NCBI RefSeq assembly: GCF_900104145.1
Contig: NZ_FNLB01000006.1
Coordinates: 579,001 to 643,000, forward strand
DNA length: 64,000 nt
Direction: 5' to 3'
DNA from: Pseudovibrio sp. Tun.PSC04-5.I4
Lineage (GTDB): Bacteria; Pseudomonadota; Alphaproteobacteria; Rhizobiales; Stappiaceae
Shown one piece after another: positions 36,516 through 46,013 of the stretch. Under the pieces are notes generated by a model. It worked only from the letters and a program-made list of their open reading frames with translations. It was not told the origin of the DNA and made no database searches. Every line of letters begins with the position of its first letter. Within the stretch, counting starts at the first letter, position 1. The position numbers were made by a program, and so were the translations under genes.

Positions 36516-37496
36516 GTGACACGGGGCGCACAAGTCAGGTCATCTGTGTTTACCCGCGGTGCCATCTTGCAAATCTATTTACCCATCGCAGAATTACCGA
36601 TTAATGTCTTCATGATTTTCGCTATGGGCGGAACCGTGGGGTTCCTCTCTGGCTTGTTCGGTATTGGCGGAGGCTTCTTGCTCACGCCGCTGCTCATCTT
36701 CTCCGGTATTCCGCCTGCTGTGTCTGTAGCGACAGTCACAACACAGATCGTGGCCTCCTCAGGCTCTGGTGTTTTGTCGTACTGGCGCAAATCTGCCATC
36801 GATTTCAAACTCGGCTCAGTGTTGCTATGCTCCGGTATTGTCGGCTCGGCCTTAGGCGTATGGCTCTTCGGCATCCTGCGAAGTCTGGGTCAGCTGGATC
36901 TGGTGATCTCGCTGTCCTACGTCACCTTCCTTGGGACAATCGGTGTGTTGATGCTTGGCGAGTCTGTCAAAGCCATCATGCGCCGCAAAAGCGGTAAGAA
37001 ACCAGTCGGGCGCAAACCCGGACAGCACAACTGGGTGCATGGCCTGCCGTTTAAAGTTCGTTTCCGCCGGTCCAAGCTCTATGTGAGTGTCATCCCGATC
37101 TTCGTCATTGGCAGTTCCATCGGTTTCCTCGGCTCCGTTCTGGGCATCGGTGGCGGTTTCATGATGGTGCCGGCACTCATCTACCTTCTGCGCGTACCAG
37201 CCAACATCGTAATCGGCACATCCTTGTTCCAAATCCTCGGAACCATGGCTGTTGCCACATTCCTGCACGCCATTAACACGCAATCCGTTGATATTGTGCT
37301 GGCGCTGACCCTGATGATTGGCGGTGTGATCGGTGCTCAGTTTGGCGCTCAGATCGGGCAGGGCATGCGCGGCGAACACCTGCGCCTCGGCCTTGGTCTG
37401 CTGGTACTGCTTGTTGGCTTGCGCTTCGCCTACAATCTCATCGTGGAACCCACAGACCTCTACTCAGTCAGTGTGATTGAGGAGCCGGTTAAATGA
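36516..37496 (+). CDS. TauE/SafE-family permease (sulfite/organosulfur exporter type)
   Basis: Inner-membrane transporter of up to 326 aa with about eight hydrophobic helices in two repeats. Each repeat starts with the family motif: GFLSGLFGIGGGFLLTPLLIFSGIP and FLGSVLGIGGGFMMVPALIYLL. TauE/SafE proteins move sulfite, sulfoacetate or related anions; the substrate is not determined here. The start is uncertain: the GTG at 36516 opens the frame, with GTG 36546 and a TTG near 36567 as alternatives closer to homologues. Its stop overlaps the ATG of the TIGR02186 gene by four bases, so they form one operon, a pairing conserved in alphaproteobacteria. Confidence 0.9.
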   Translation: MTRGAQVRSSVFTRGAILQIYLPIAELPINVFMIFAMGGTVGFLSGLFGIGGGFLLTPLLIFSGIPPAVSVATVTTQIVASSGSGVLSYWRKSAIDFKLGSVLLCSGIVGSALGVWLFGILRSLGQLDLVISLSYVTFLGTIGVLMLGESVKAIMRRKSGKKPVGRKPGQHNWVHGLPFKVRFRRSKLYVSVIPIFVIGSSIGFLGSVLGIGGGFMMVPALIYLLRVPANIVIGTSLFQILGTMAVATFLHAINTQSVDIVLALTLMIGGVIGAQFGAQIGQGMRGEHLRLGLGLLVLLVGLRFAYNLIVEPTDLYSVSVIEEPVK

Positions 37497-38278
37497 GGTC
37501 TCCAATCCAGGTCCTGAGCTACGTTCTGGCTCTCTCCTCTCTCTATCTGTTTGCAGCAACACCTTCCTACGCTGAAAAGTTGGTCTCTGCAGTATCCTCC
37601 AACAATGTGGCGATCACCTCCAACTTCACCGGCACCCAGATTCTGGTCTATGGTGAGATTGCTAGAGACGCAGAGACTGTCTCCCGCTCCGGCGGTCAAG
37701 ATATTGTCGTGGTCGTGGAAGGCCCGTTAGAGCGTGTCACCACATGGCGTAAGGATCGTATCGTTGGCCTCTGGATCAACGCGACCTCACAAACCTACAT
37801 CGCAGTGCCCAGCTTCTACGCAGTTCACACAACGGATGATTTGAGAAACGTCGCCTCAGAGGATTGGTTGAAACAGTACCGCATTGGCTTGGAAAATCTT
37901 CCTCTGGCAGCTCTTGGCTCACGCGCACCTGCAGCAGAACGGAAAGCCTTTAAGGAAGCGTTTTTGCGCTCTCGCGTGAAGGCCGGGCTTTACTCGCAAA
38001 TGTCCAAGACTATCGATTTTTTGAGCCCAACCCTCTTTTCCACCAAGATTGACTTGCCTGCTATCATCCCGACAGGGAAGTACAAGGTCACCACTTTCCT
38101 GTTCAGCGGGGATGTTCTGCTGGATAAGCAGGAGCAATCGCTCACAGTTGCCAAAAAGGGTTTTGAGCAAGTCACTTTCAGCCTGTCACGGCAACACCCA
38201 GCGATTTACGGCCTGATCGCCATCATGCTCGCATTGTTCACTGGCTGGCTCGCAGGTGTGATCTTCAAGAAAGATTAG
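37493..38278 (+). CDS. TIGR02186 family membrane protein
   Basis: 261-aa protein with a signal peptide (about 1-27, ending SYAEKL), a periplasmic beta-rich domain and one C-terminal membrane helix (about 238-256, LIAIMLALFTGWLAGVIF). The N-terminal part after cleavage contains the family pattern SNNVAITSNFTGTQILVYGEI and DIVVVVEGP. It is almost always encoded directly after a TauE/SafE permease, as here with an ATGA overlap, suggesting it is an accessory subunit of that transporter. No activity is known. Confidence 0.9.
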   Translation: MRSPIQVLSYVLALSSLYLFAATPSYAEKLVSAVSSNNVAITSNFTGTQILVYGEIARDAETVSRSGGQDIVVVVEGPLERVTTWRKDRIVGLWINATSQTYIAVPSFYAVHTTDDLRNVASEDWLKQYRIGLENLPLAALGSRAPAAERKAFKEAFLRSRVKAGLYSQMSKTIDFLSPTLFSTKIDLPAIIPTGKYKVTTFLFSGDVLLDKQEQSLTVAKKGFEQVTFSLSRQHPAIYGLIAIMLALFTGWLAGVIFKKD

Positions 38279-38343
38279 AGACTGTCGCTTCTCATATGAA
38301 GCGCACGAGGTCGCGGCGAGCGATCCATATAATTCCGGTAAAC

Positions 38344-38368
38344 AAAAGGCGCTCGTTTGAGCGCCTTA
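38344..38368. terminator. bidirectional intrinsic terminator
   Basis: AAAAGGCGCTC / GAGCGCCTTA hairpin with a 4-base loop between the convergent TIGR02186 and pdeM genes. The A-run on the left serves the minus-strand gene. Confidence 0.8.
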
Positions 38369-38370
38369 CT

Positions 38371-39117
38371 TCATTTATCCGCCAGCAGCTTTGACGCTGT
38401 GAAGGGGAACAAACGCCCGTTCCCGAGCATGAAGACCGAGAACCGGCGCGCCTCGAAGATGTCAGAAAACGCCTTATCCATCACATTCAAACCACCGGTC
38501 AACGCGCCAAAGGCTGGCAGAATGAGCCGATTGCCATTGGTTGCAAAACAGAACCGGCGAATGGTGCGGCCCATCCGGCGCACTTTGGCGGCAGGATGCA
38601 AATGCCCGCAGATCTCTCCGCGTTCAACGCCTTGTTTTGGCTCATGGCGAAAGTTCAGTGAATTGAGGCTAAGCTCGTTATACCGCTCGCCCTGAATATG
38701 GCAGGCAATCTTCGGATCATGGTTGCCGGTAATCCAGATCCACTCGCGCCCCAGCTGCATGGTGGTCAGCATGGCAAGGTAAGCTGCTGGCATCCGTTCT
38801 GAGCTGTCGCAATCGTGGAAGCTGTCACCAAGGCAAATAACGCGGCGTGGATCAAACAGGTCCACAAGCGTGGCGAGTTTTTCAAGTGTTGCGGCAGTGT
38901 CGTAAGGCGGCAACATCAAGCCTTTGCTCTTGGCGATGCTGGCTGCCTTTTCAAGGTGGAGATCAGAAACAACCAATGTCCGTTCTTCTGGCCACCACAT
39001 AGCGCCGCTGTCATGCAGGCCTACAAGTTCTCTTGCGAGCGACAAGTCGTGGCAAACAGGAATAGGTTGGCGAATACTCGGTTCTACTCGTTGCTGCAAC
39101 TGACTGTTGGGTCTCAA
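38371..39117 (-). CDS. pdeM: ligase-associated DNA damage response endonuclease PdeM
   Basis: Calcineurin-like metallophosphoesterase, 248 aa. Metal-binding motifs are in order: VVSDLHLEKAAS, CLGDSFHD, TGNHDPKI and CGHLHPAAKV. This is the PdeM branch that partners a DEXH helicase, and often a ligase and exonuclease, in bacterial DNA-damage gene sets. The helicase stop overlaps the start, so the two are translationally coupled. The only available start at the overlap is TTG at 39117; a later start is possible because the first about 30 residues are variable in the family. Confidence 0.92.
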   Translation of the reverse strand: MRPNSQLQQRVEPSIRQPIPVCHDLSLARELVGLHDSGAMWWPEERTLVVSDLHLEKAASIAKSKGLMLPPYDTAATLEKLATLVDLFDPRRVICLGDSFHDCDSSERMPAAYLAMLTTMQLGREWIWITGNHDPKIACHIQGERYNELSLNSLNFRHEPKQGVERGEICGHLHPAAKVRRMGRTIRRFCFATNGNRLILPAFGALTGGLNVMDKAFSDIFEARRFSVFMLGNGRLFPFTASKLLADK

Positions 39118-41642
39118 AATTGGGCCTCCAAAACCAGATCTTCTGCTGCATCTGCCAGCAGCGCGTCGGTCGCGCTACCAAATATAGACTCTTTTCCAAT
39201 TTCCAGAAGAACAGGAACAGCCAATGGTGAGACGCGCTCCAAAGCACTATGCGTGATTCTTTTGTCTATACGAGAAAGAAAGCGTCCTAAACGAGAGATA
39301 TCCAAGAGTCCTGTAGAGGCATCGGTCCAGGTTGCCTGTAAAAGCACGTGTTCGGGCTCGTGGTCATGTAGTACGTTATAAATAAGGTCCGTATTTATAG
39401 TTATTTGCCGTCCGGTTTTTTCTTTGCCGGGGTGACGTTTTTCCACGAGACCAGAGATCATCGCGCAATTTCTAAAGGTGCGCTTCATCAAATTACTTTC
39501 CGCAAGCCATGCGTCTAGGTCATCACCCAGCATATCTTCTTCAAATAAATCATCCAGCAGCAGTGTGCCCGCCTGTATGGCAAGCCCCAGATCCCGAAGA
39601 CCCCAGAGCGCCAGAGAGTACTCAGTGGCCACAAATCCAAGCGGGTGTAATCCGGCGCGCTCCAACCTGCGTGTCAAAAGCATTCCCAGTGTTTGGTGGG
39701 CCAATCTGCCCTCAAACGGGTAACACACCAGATAGTGCTTATCGTTGCGCGGAAAGGTCTCTACTAACAGACGGTCGTACTCTGGCAGTTGTGATTTTTT
39801 TCTTTGCATGGTTAACCAATCGTGAACCTGACCGGGCAAAGAAGGCCATGTGTGCCTATCAGATAGCAGAGTGCGGACGCCATCTGCCAGATAGGTGCTG
39901 AGGGGAAACTTGCCACCTTGGTAGGAGGGAATTTTGGGATCACTCGAGGAGCTGCGCGAAACATAGGCCTCGCTCTCTTTCAGGCCCTCAAATTTCAACA
40001 CCTGACCTGCGAAAACGAAAGTATCGCCGACGGCCAACTGTTCAATAAACCATTCTTCAATCTCGCCCAGAATTTTTCCACCAAAACCCAATGGGCGTTT
40101 GGTGTTTGGCCCGCGCGGTTTCACCTGCCTGACTTTCAGTGTAGCTGCATCCAGTATGGTTCCGGAGTTTAACCGGTATTGCTGAGCAAACTGTGGATTG
40201 GAGACCCGATAGAGGCCGTCTTTTGTCTGCCTAAGTTTGGCGTATCTGTCATAGACCTTGAGCGCATATCCGCCCGTTGCTACAAATTCGACAACTTGTC
40301 TGAAGAGATCAAACTCTAAATAGCGATAGGTCTGGCAACTGATGACTTCTTCATAAAGCCGGTCAGGATCAAACGGAGCAGCGCAGGCCACACACATGAT
40401 GTGCTGCGCCAAAACATCAAGCCCGCCATCCCGAAGGGGAGGAGTATCTTGCTCCCCTGCTTCAGAGGCTTCGAGCGCAGCTTGACATTCCAACACCTCA
40501 AAAAGGTTGGAGGGAACAAGAATTGCCTTGGAGGCTTCATTCATACGGTGGTTCGCGCGGCCAATGCGCTGCGCCAGACGGCTCGCCCCTTTAGGCGCGC
40601 CCACGTTGATCACCAGATCAATGTCGCCCCAGTCAATGCCCAGATCCAGTGAAGACGTGCAGACAACGGCCTTCAACTGACCCGCCGCCATATGGGCTTC
40701 AACTTTACGCCGCTGCCCTACATCCAGCGACCCGTGATGAAGCGCGATCGCGAGCGTGTCCTCATTGATGCGCCACAGTTCTTGAAACAGCCGTTCAGCT
40801 TGGGATCGCGTATTCACAAACACCAGTGTGGTGGTGTGCGCTTTGATCTCCTCATAAATCTCCGGCAAGGCATATAGGCAGGAATGACCAGACCACGGCA
40901 GCCGCGCTTGTGTCTCCAAAATACTGATGTGAGGTTTCGCACCGCCTTTGGCTTGCACAATCTCGGCAAGATGCGTGTCTTGCGAAAGCGGTTGCTCCAC
41001 CAGATAGGCCCGTAAATCTTTTGGATGCGCAATTGTTGCAGAAAGACCGATACAGCGCAGATGAGGAGCCAGCTTACGCAAACGTGTCAGCGCCAATGCC
41101 AGCATGTCCCCCCGCTTGGAGGTCACCAGTTCATGCAGCTCATCCAGAATAACAAACTGCAAGTCAGCGAAGAGGCGCTTTGCGTTCTGATCGGACAAAA
41201 GCAGAGAAATCTGCTCAGGCGTGGTCATTAGGATATCCGGCGGAATGCGTTTTTGCCGTTGTTTTTTGTGGCTCGGCGTATCGCCGCTTCGCGTTTCCAG
41301 CTTTATCGAAAGCCCCATCTCCTCAATGGGCACTTCCAGATTGCGATGAATATCCGTCGCCAATGCTTTCAAAGGAGATATGTAAAGCGTGTGAAGACTA
41401 CCAAAGCCAGAGGCTTGCGCGCTACCGCGCTTTCGCTTGTCTCCCTCCTTGCGCAAATGCAGATCAACCAGACTTGGCAGAAAGCCAGCCAGAGTTTTAC
41501 CGCCGCCGGTTGGAGCAATCAGAAGTGCAGAAGCTCCGGAGGAGACCTTCTCAAAAAGCTCCAGCTGATGCGCGCGCGGCGCCCAGCCACGATCACAAAA
41601 CCAATCCTCAAAAACGGATGGAAGCTGAGGAATGTCGGCCAT
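39114..41642 (-). CDS. ligase-associated DNA damage response DEXH-box helicase
   Basis: Superfamily 2 helicase of the Lhr-like group, about 842 aa. Walker A APTGGGKTLAGFLPS (about residue 50), DExH box ILDELHEL, motif III SATIAHP, motif IV VNTRSQAERLF and motif VI RIGRANHR are all intact. The winged-helix and C-terminal WH/beta-barrel parts follow. It acts as a 3'-5' ATP-dependent helicase with PdeM in DNA repair; the usual ATP-dependent ligase and exonuclease genes are not adjacent here. The ATG at 41642 (MADIPQLP) matches family N-termini; an upstream ATG at 41714 adds 24 residues. Confidence 0.93.
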   Translation of the reverse strand: MADIPQLPSVFEDWFCDRGWAPRAHQLELFEKVSSGASALLIAPTGGGKTLAGFLPSLVDLHLRKEGDKRKRGSAQASGFGSLHTLYISPLKALATDIHRNLEVPIEEMGLSIKLETRSGDTPSHKKQRQKRIPPDILMTTPEQISLLLSDQNAKRLFADLQFVILDELHELVTSKRGDMLALALTRLRKLAPHLRCIGLSATIAHPKDLRAYLVEQPLSQDTHLAEIVQAKGGAKPHISILETQARLPWSGHSCLYALPEIYEEIKAHTTTLVFVNTRSQAERLFQELWRINEDTLAIALHHGSLDVGQRRKVEAHMAAGQLKAVVCTSSLDLGIDWGDIDLVINVGAPKGASRLAQRIGRANHRMNEASKAILVPSNLFEVLECQAALEASEAGEQDTPPLRDGGLDVLAQHIMCVACAAPFDPDRLYEEVISCQTYRYLEFDLFRQVVEFVATGGYALKVYDRYAKLRQTKDGLYRVSNPQFAQQYRLNSGTILDAATLKVRQVKPRGPNTKRPLGFGGKILGEIEEWFIEQLAVGDTFVFAGQVLKFEGLKESEAYVSRSSSSDPKIPSYQGGKFPLSTYLADGVRTLLSDRHTWPSLPGQVHDWLTMQRKKSQLPEYDRLLVETFPRNDKHYLVCYPFEGRLAHQTLGMLLTRRLERAGLHPLGFVATEYSLALWGLRDLGLAIQAGTLLLDDLFEEDMLGDDLDAWLAESNLMKRTFRNCAMISGLVEKRHPGKEKTGRQITINTDLIYNVLHDHEPEHVLLQATWTDASTGLLDISRLGRFLSRIDKRITHSALERVSPLAVPVLLEIGKESIFGSATDALLADAAEDLVLEAQF

Positions 41643-41994
41643 AGAAGCCACAAGGAAATCCTGAACACGAGAAATAAGCTGGCGCACTGTGCCATCAATG
41701 ATTGCATGTGCCAATCAGAAACGGGGCAAACCAAGAACATTATAAAGCAGGTTACCGCGAAGGAGGATAAACGGGCATTGCTCCGCCATTATGGGCCAAT
41801 GCAGGAGATTTATTCTGTGATGGGATAAACAAACCCTCCTAAAAACCGGAAAATACCGGTGAAATCTGTTTCCTTCTGAAAAAAGGACTGGCAAACTGAG
41901 ACCCATCCACGGCATATATGCGATATAGGATCAATTAGGTTGCCTTCGTGAAAAAAGCAGGCACATCAATAAGCTGGGAAAAGGGGCGGTCAAA

Positions 41995-42387
41995 ATGAGT
42001 GTTCAAGACGAAACAGAACTAATGCTCTCCGAGTTGTTTGATAGCTATGCAGACGGGTATGAGGATTACGACACCAGCGCGATTGCAGAGTGCTTTGCGT
42101 TTCCGTGTATCGTCTGGCAGCAAGATGGTGGCCACGTCTTCAATGATAAGGTTGAACTGAGCGAAAATATTGAAGCGCTCCTCGAAGTGCTCCGCGAGCA
42201 TGATGTCACCTCCACCATCTACGAGGTCGTCTCCTCTCACATCTCCGGTTCAACAGCGAGCGTTAGTCTCGACTGGCAACAGGAAGATGAAGATGGCGAA
42301 GCGGTATTCGACTTCACTTGCCACTATCTCCTCATCAACATTGATGGGCTTTGGAAGATCGCAAGCATCATAAACGAGCCTGCCTGA
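41995..42387 (+). CDS. NTF2-like (SnoaL/DUF4440-type) protein
   Basis: 130-aa protein with the NTF2 cone fold suggested by the acidic N-terminal helices (LFDSYADGYEDYDTSAIAECF) followed by alternating strands: CIVWQQDGGHVF, STASVSLDWQQEDEDGEAVFDFTCHYLLINIDGLWKI. No catalytic pair stands out. The protein is strongly acidic and cytoplasmic. Function unknown. ATG start with GGGGCGG upstream. Followed by an intrinsic terminator, so monocistronic. Confidence 0.75.
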   Translation: MSVQDETELMLSELFDSYADGYEDYDTSAIAECFAFPCIVWQQDGGHVFNDKVELSENIEALLEVLREHDVTSTIYEVVSSHISGSTASVSLDWQQEDEDGEAVFDFTCHYLLINIDGLWKIASIINEPA

Positions 42388-42422
42388 TCTGGTAATGCCT
42401 CTGAGATTTTGAAGTTTTGAAG

Positions 42423-42451
42423 CTCCCGGCTGTGATGGTTCGGGAGTTTTT
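42423..42451 (+). terminator. intrinsic terminator after NTF2-like gene
   Basis: CTCCCG, a 12-base loop, CGGGAG, then TTTTT, located 36 bases after the stop codon. Confidence 0.75.
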
Positions 42452-42662
42452 CTATTTCCTTTCAGGAAAAACGCGTTCAACGCAAGCCAACGCACAAAAC
42501 CTTTCAAGCCAAATTCCAGTCAAAAAGTAAGTCCGACTTTGCCTTATGCCCGCAGTTCAGACGAACAGCGCGTTTTTGTGAACGGATCTGCAAAACCTGA
42601 CCATTGAATTAAATGAGTATTTCCCTGAGGATAGCCGCAATTGAACGCAGTGGGGAAAGCTG

Positions 42663-43283
42663 ATGTCTGTGCAGATCGATTATTTCTATACACACCTGTC
42701 GCCTTGGGCCTTTTTCGGGCATCAGGAATTTATGCGGATCGCGGATAAACACAATGTGTCCGTGGTGTATCGCCCGGTCAATTTAGGGATCTTATTCCCG
42801 CTCACAGGCGGTCTGCCATTGGGCAAGCGCCATCCGGCACGCCAGCACTACCGCTTTATCGAGATGCAACGCTGGTCAGAAAAGCGTGGCGTTTCAGTCA
42901 ATTACAAGCCTGCTTATTTCCCGACAAATACCCTTCTTGCAGATACTGTCGGTGTGACACTGCAACAACAGGGCGGCCCGACTGGCACTTATTCCCAAAA
43001 AACCTTCGAGGCTGTTTGGAAAAAAGAACAGGATATAGCAGAGGAAAAAGTGATCTCTGACATTTTGACATCACTTGATTTAGATGCTGCAAAAATAGTA
43101 GCCACGTCGAAAACCCCAGAGATTCAAGAGGCTTACGCTGAAAATGCGCATCTGGCAGAAAATGCGGGCGTTGTTGGCTCTCCAACTTATCTTCTAAATT
43201 CAGAACCGTTTTGGGGACAAGATCGTCTGGAACTGCTGGAAGATGCGTTGATAAGTGGACGTGCCCCCTTCCAAACTCTCTAG
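42663..43283 (+). CDS. 2-hydroxychromene-2-carboxylate isomerase (DsbA-like, kappa-GST type)
   Basis: Thioredoxin-fold isomerase of 206 aa. The active-site Ser replaces the DsbA Cys in YTHLSPWAFFG (about 9-19), with a helical insertion carrying RPVNLG and HPARQHYRFIEMQRW. The C-terminal cis-Pro region is AGVVGSPTYLLNSEPFWGQDRL, the signature of HCCA isomerase/kappa GST. It isomerises an aromatic-pathway intermediate with glutathione in naphthalene-type degradation, but with no aromatic genes near, the substrate here is open. ATG start following GGGGAAAGCTG. Confidence 0.9.
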   Translation: MSVQIDYFYTHLSPWAFFGHQEFMRIADKHNVSVVYRPVNLGILFPLTGGLPLGKRHPARQHYRFIEMQRWSEKRGVSVNYKPAYFPTNTLLADTVGVTLQQQGGPTGTYSQKTFEAVWKKEQDIAEEKVISDILTSLDLDAAKIVATSKTPEIQEAYAENAHLAENAGVVGSPTYLLNSEPFWGQDRLELLEDALISGRAPFQTL

Positions 43284-43419
43284 ATACTCCCATCTCTAGC
43301 ATAAGGTTCAACACTACCAGATTGCTGCTACAGTGATCTGGTAATCTGTGTTGCAGTCACGCCAAATGACTGGTGTTGAGCAGTAAGCTATTGATGTGAA
43401 ATGGATATGGGGAAGAACC

Positions 43420-43944
43420 GTGAAACGATCAATTCTTGTAGGTGGGATATTTGTGGTGAACGCGCTGCTTGGTGTGTCTGCTGTATACGCACAAAGTGAA
43501 CCAGATGTTCCCATCAGATTTGAAATGCAGGAAACGGATAAAGGCCTCATCCGCCTTGATACTCAAACGGGGATAGTGTCCCTGTGCGAGAAAAAGGGCG
43601 CACACCTGATCTGCCAACCCTCAGTCGATGGAATCAAAACTTACGAAGATGAAATTACACGATTAGAGGTCGATAATAGCCATTTAAGACAAGAGCTTAC
43701 GCGAATTTCTGAGGTGCTAGCTGTCTTGACCGTAAATGCAAACAACGCCGCGAAAGAAACCAGTAACGGCCTCAAACTCTCTGCTACCTCTTCCAATGAA
43801 GAAGGTTGGCTCGGAAAAGAAGAAGAAAAAAAACTAAACGATGCGCTTGAATTCACCGAAAACGCCATGCGCCGTTTTTTCAGCGTTGTTGAAGAAATGA
43901 AAGACGATTTCCAGAACGAAGATACAGATAAGCCAGCGAACTGA
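43420..43944 (+). CDS. secreted/periplasmic coiled-coil protein of unknown function
   Basis: About 174 aa. N-terminal signal peptide (KRSILVGGIFVVNALLGVSAVYAQ, cleavage after YAQ), then a short domain with two cysteines (VSLCEKKGAHLICQPS), then a coiled coil (EDEITRLEVDNSHLRQELTRI) and a charged amphipathic tail. I do not recognise the family; similar proteins occur as hypotheticals in Hyphomicrobiales. The paired cysteines suggest a disulfide in the periplasm. The GTG at 43420 follows GGGGAAG and is preferred over an in-frame GTG at 43396. A bidirectional terminator follows. Confidence 0.75.
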   Translation: MKRSILVGGIFVVNALLGVSAVYAQSEPDVPIRFEMQETDKGLIRLDTQTGIVSLCEKKGAHLICQPSVDGIKTYEDEITRLEVDNSHLRQELTRISEVLAVLTVNANNAAKETSNGLKLSATSSNEEGWLGKEEEKKLNDALEFTENAMRRFFSVVEEMKDDFQNEDTDKPAN

Positions 43945-43953
43945 GTGTGGGCA

Positions 43954-43986
43954 TAAAAAAACCGCCTTCAAACGAAGGCGGTTCTT
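43954..43986. terminator. bidirectional intrinsic terminator
   Basis: ACCGCCTTC / GAAGGCGGT stem with AAAC loop, flanked by an A-run and by TTCTT, between the convergent coiled-coil and thioesterase-like genes. Confidence 0.88.
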
Positions 43987-44006
43987 AAAATATTGTTTTT
44001 AGTGAC

Positions 44007-44876
44007 TTACTGGCTCTGTAAAGCTGCCAGTGCAGTGCGGATATCTTCTGTAAGCGGCACTGTTTTGCGGCTGTTGAGATCCATGCTGATAGACACCTGA
44101 TCACACACAGCTGCCAGACGCTTGGTCCGCGCTTCAAAAAGGTGATGGCGAATTGTGAAGGTGTTTTCCTGAACGCCAGTAAGCGTTGTGATCACTTCAC
44201 CCATATCACCCTGCTTCAGCGGGCTGATCCAGGAAAGCTTCTGTTCCAGCGCAACACGGCCATATTCGTTCTCATCCAACCAAGCAGTGTTCATCGGAGT
44301 CCGCTCCCAAATATGGGCCGCAGCATCTGAGAAGCAGGCAAGTGCAAATGCATCCTCTGCTTTATTCTCAGCGTTAAGGTTGCGCGGAAGAACGGTTGCA
44401 CGACCAGTAAGCACCGCGCCGCTCTTGAACAGATCGTCAGCAGTCGGCTTGCCGGAAAATGGACTTGGGGTTATGCCACGAGGAACAGCGTTCTTCGAGA
44501 TATTCTCCTCAACGTCCTTAAACCGGGCGCGTAATTGCTTGGCAGAAGTAGGGTTTGGCGTGTACCCATCAATCGCAGTCGCGCAGATTTCCCCGGTGGA
44601 ACCTTCGATCATCTCATGCACAACAGAGAGCATGTGAGGGCCGTCAAAAGCGACGTAAGACTTAACTTTGATCAAAGATGCGGCGACCAGTTCAGCGTGG
44701 TAACGCACATGACGAACCCGTCGTGCTCCAACCAATGTTTCACTAAAACCGGTCAACATTCTGAACTGGCGGTCAGCTTCTTCAAATTTGGAGAAGTAAA
44801 ACTGCACGTTCAAATGGTCGTTCTCGTCGCATTCCCATGTATTCACAAACGAGAGAAGTGTTTCTAAGCTTGCCAT
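44007..44876 (-). CDS. double-hotdog thioesterase family protein
   Basis: 289-aa protein with two hotdog folds of the acyl-CoA thioesterase (4HBT/FatM-like) type. The N-terminal half has TWECDENDHLNVQFYFSKFEEAD, which carries the Asp/Asn of the hotdog active site. The C-terminal half has TPMNTAWLDENEYGRVALEQKLSWISPLKQGD. Predicted to hydrolyse acyl-CoA thioesters in the cytoplasm; chain-length preference unknown. The ATG at 44876 behind AAGGG is preferred to an in-frame TTG at 44882. Confidence 0.82.
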   Translation of the reverse strand: MASLETLLSFVNTWECDENDHLNVQFYFSKFEEADRQFRMLTGFSETLVGARRVRHVRYHAELVAASLIKVKSYVAFDGPHMLSVVHEMIEGSTGEICATAIDGYTPNPTSAKQLRARFKDVEENISKNAVPRGITPSPFSGKPTADDLFKSGAVLTGRATVLPRNLNAENKAEDAFALACFSDAAAHIWERTPMNTAWLDENEYGRVALEQKLSWISPLKQGDMGEVITTLTGVQENTFTIRHHLFEARTKRLAAVCDQVSISMDLNSRKTVPLTEDIRTALAALQSQ

Positions 44877-44942
44877 ATTCAACCCTTTGTGCAGCCTCGG
44901 TTCTCTTGCGCGACTATGATATCACTATAATCTGTAATCAGA

Positions 44943-45908
44943 TCAGGTCGAACCGAATTTCGTCCTAAGAAAGTTATCTATCCTTTGGTTGCTCAGCTTG
45001 GCAAGAGCAAGATCAAAACTTTGAAACACATGACATCCATGGGGATAAACCTCGAGTGATGTCTCAACACCGGCATATTTCAACCTAGACGCGAGAAAAA
45101 TTGTATCATCCAACAGCGGATCTTCTGTACCAACACTTAGGAGCGTTGGTGGCATTCCTTCCAAGCGGGCATACAGCGGGGATATCTGCGGGTCTCTTGG
45201 ATCTTCTTCTCCAAGTAGAAAATGACGCGCAAACATCTTCAAATCACGTGTTGTTGGAAAGAGCATTTCCTCACCCCAAAGCCTTGCTGACGGCGTCAGC
45301 GCAATGTCATACCAACCTGCGGTCAGAACCAGTGCTTTGAAGGGCACCATTCCATGTTTATCACGTAGCCGCAATGCTGAGCTAAGAGCCAGAGTTGCGC
45401 CTGCGCTTTCTCCACCAAGTGCAAAACTGTTCCAGCCGTAGGTGCTTGCGCCTTGATTTAGCGCCCAATGGCAAGCTGCCTCGCAATCATCAGGCCCTTG
45501 CGGATAAGGATGCTCTGGAGCGAGCCGGTAATCTACTGAAAGTATATCAAGACCACTGCTATTAGCATAGGCTTCAAGTAACGGGTCCTGAAATGAAGCT
45601 GCGCCAAAGACGAATCCCCCACCATGAAAGTGGATGAAAACGCCTCCATTACTGTTATTTTTGGCTCTAAACAAACGCATAGGAATGCTGCCGTGTGGGC
45701 CTTGAGCTTCCAATTCTATTGCGTTTTCAGAATAAGTAGGGATAGGAATGGCGCCTATTCCTTGTAGTCGCCGTTCGCGGGTAACAGAAGGAGGGAAACT
45801 CCAAGGATCTGGAAGAGCTCTCAGCTGCTCTGTCAGTTCTTTGTTAAAGGCCTTTGCCTCCGAAGCAATTTCTTGGCTTATGGACTGAGGAGCAAAATTC
45901 TCGACCAT
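44943..45908 (-). CDS. alpha/beta hydrolase, hormone-sensitive-lipase (Aes) family
   Basis: Cytoplasmic esterase, 321 aa. HSL-family motifs: the oxyanion loop FHGGGFVFG, the nucleophile elbow ALGGESAGAT, the acid in SVGTEDPLLDD, and the His in YPHGCHVF. The lid is the N-terminal helical region. Such enzymes hydrolyse short-chain acyl esters. The ATG at 45908 follows GGAGACAC; the longer frame to 45983 is not supported. Divergent from the yjbQ gene. Confidence 0.9.
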   Translation of the reverse strand: MVENFAPQSISQEIASEAKAFNKELTEQLRALPDPWSFPPSVTRERRLQGIGAIPIPTYSENAIELEAQGPHGSIPMRLFRAKNNSNGGVFIHFHGGGFVFGAASFQDPLLEAYANSSGLDILSVDYRLAPEHPYPQGPDDCEAACHWALNQGASTYGWNSFALGGESAGATLALSSALRLRDKHGMVPFKALVLTAGWYDIALTPSARLWGEEMLFPTTRDLKMFARHFLLGEEDPRDPQISPLYARLEGMPPTLLSVGTEDPLLDDTIFLASRLKYAGVETSLEVYPHGCHVFQSFDLALAKLSNQRIDNFLRTKFGST

Positions 45909-46013
45909 GTAGTGTCTCCAAAAAAAGTATAAAATGCTAAAAATGTGTAGAGGAGTTGTCGCCCAAACCGCCGCATAAGACAACGATGTAATTTAAAGGG
46001 ACAGGATACAGGC

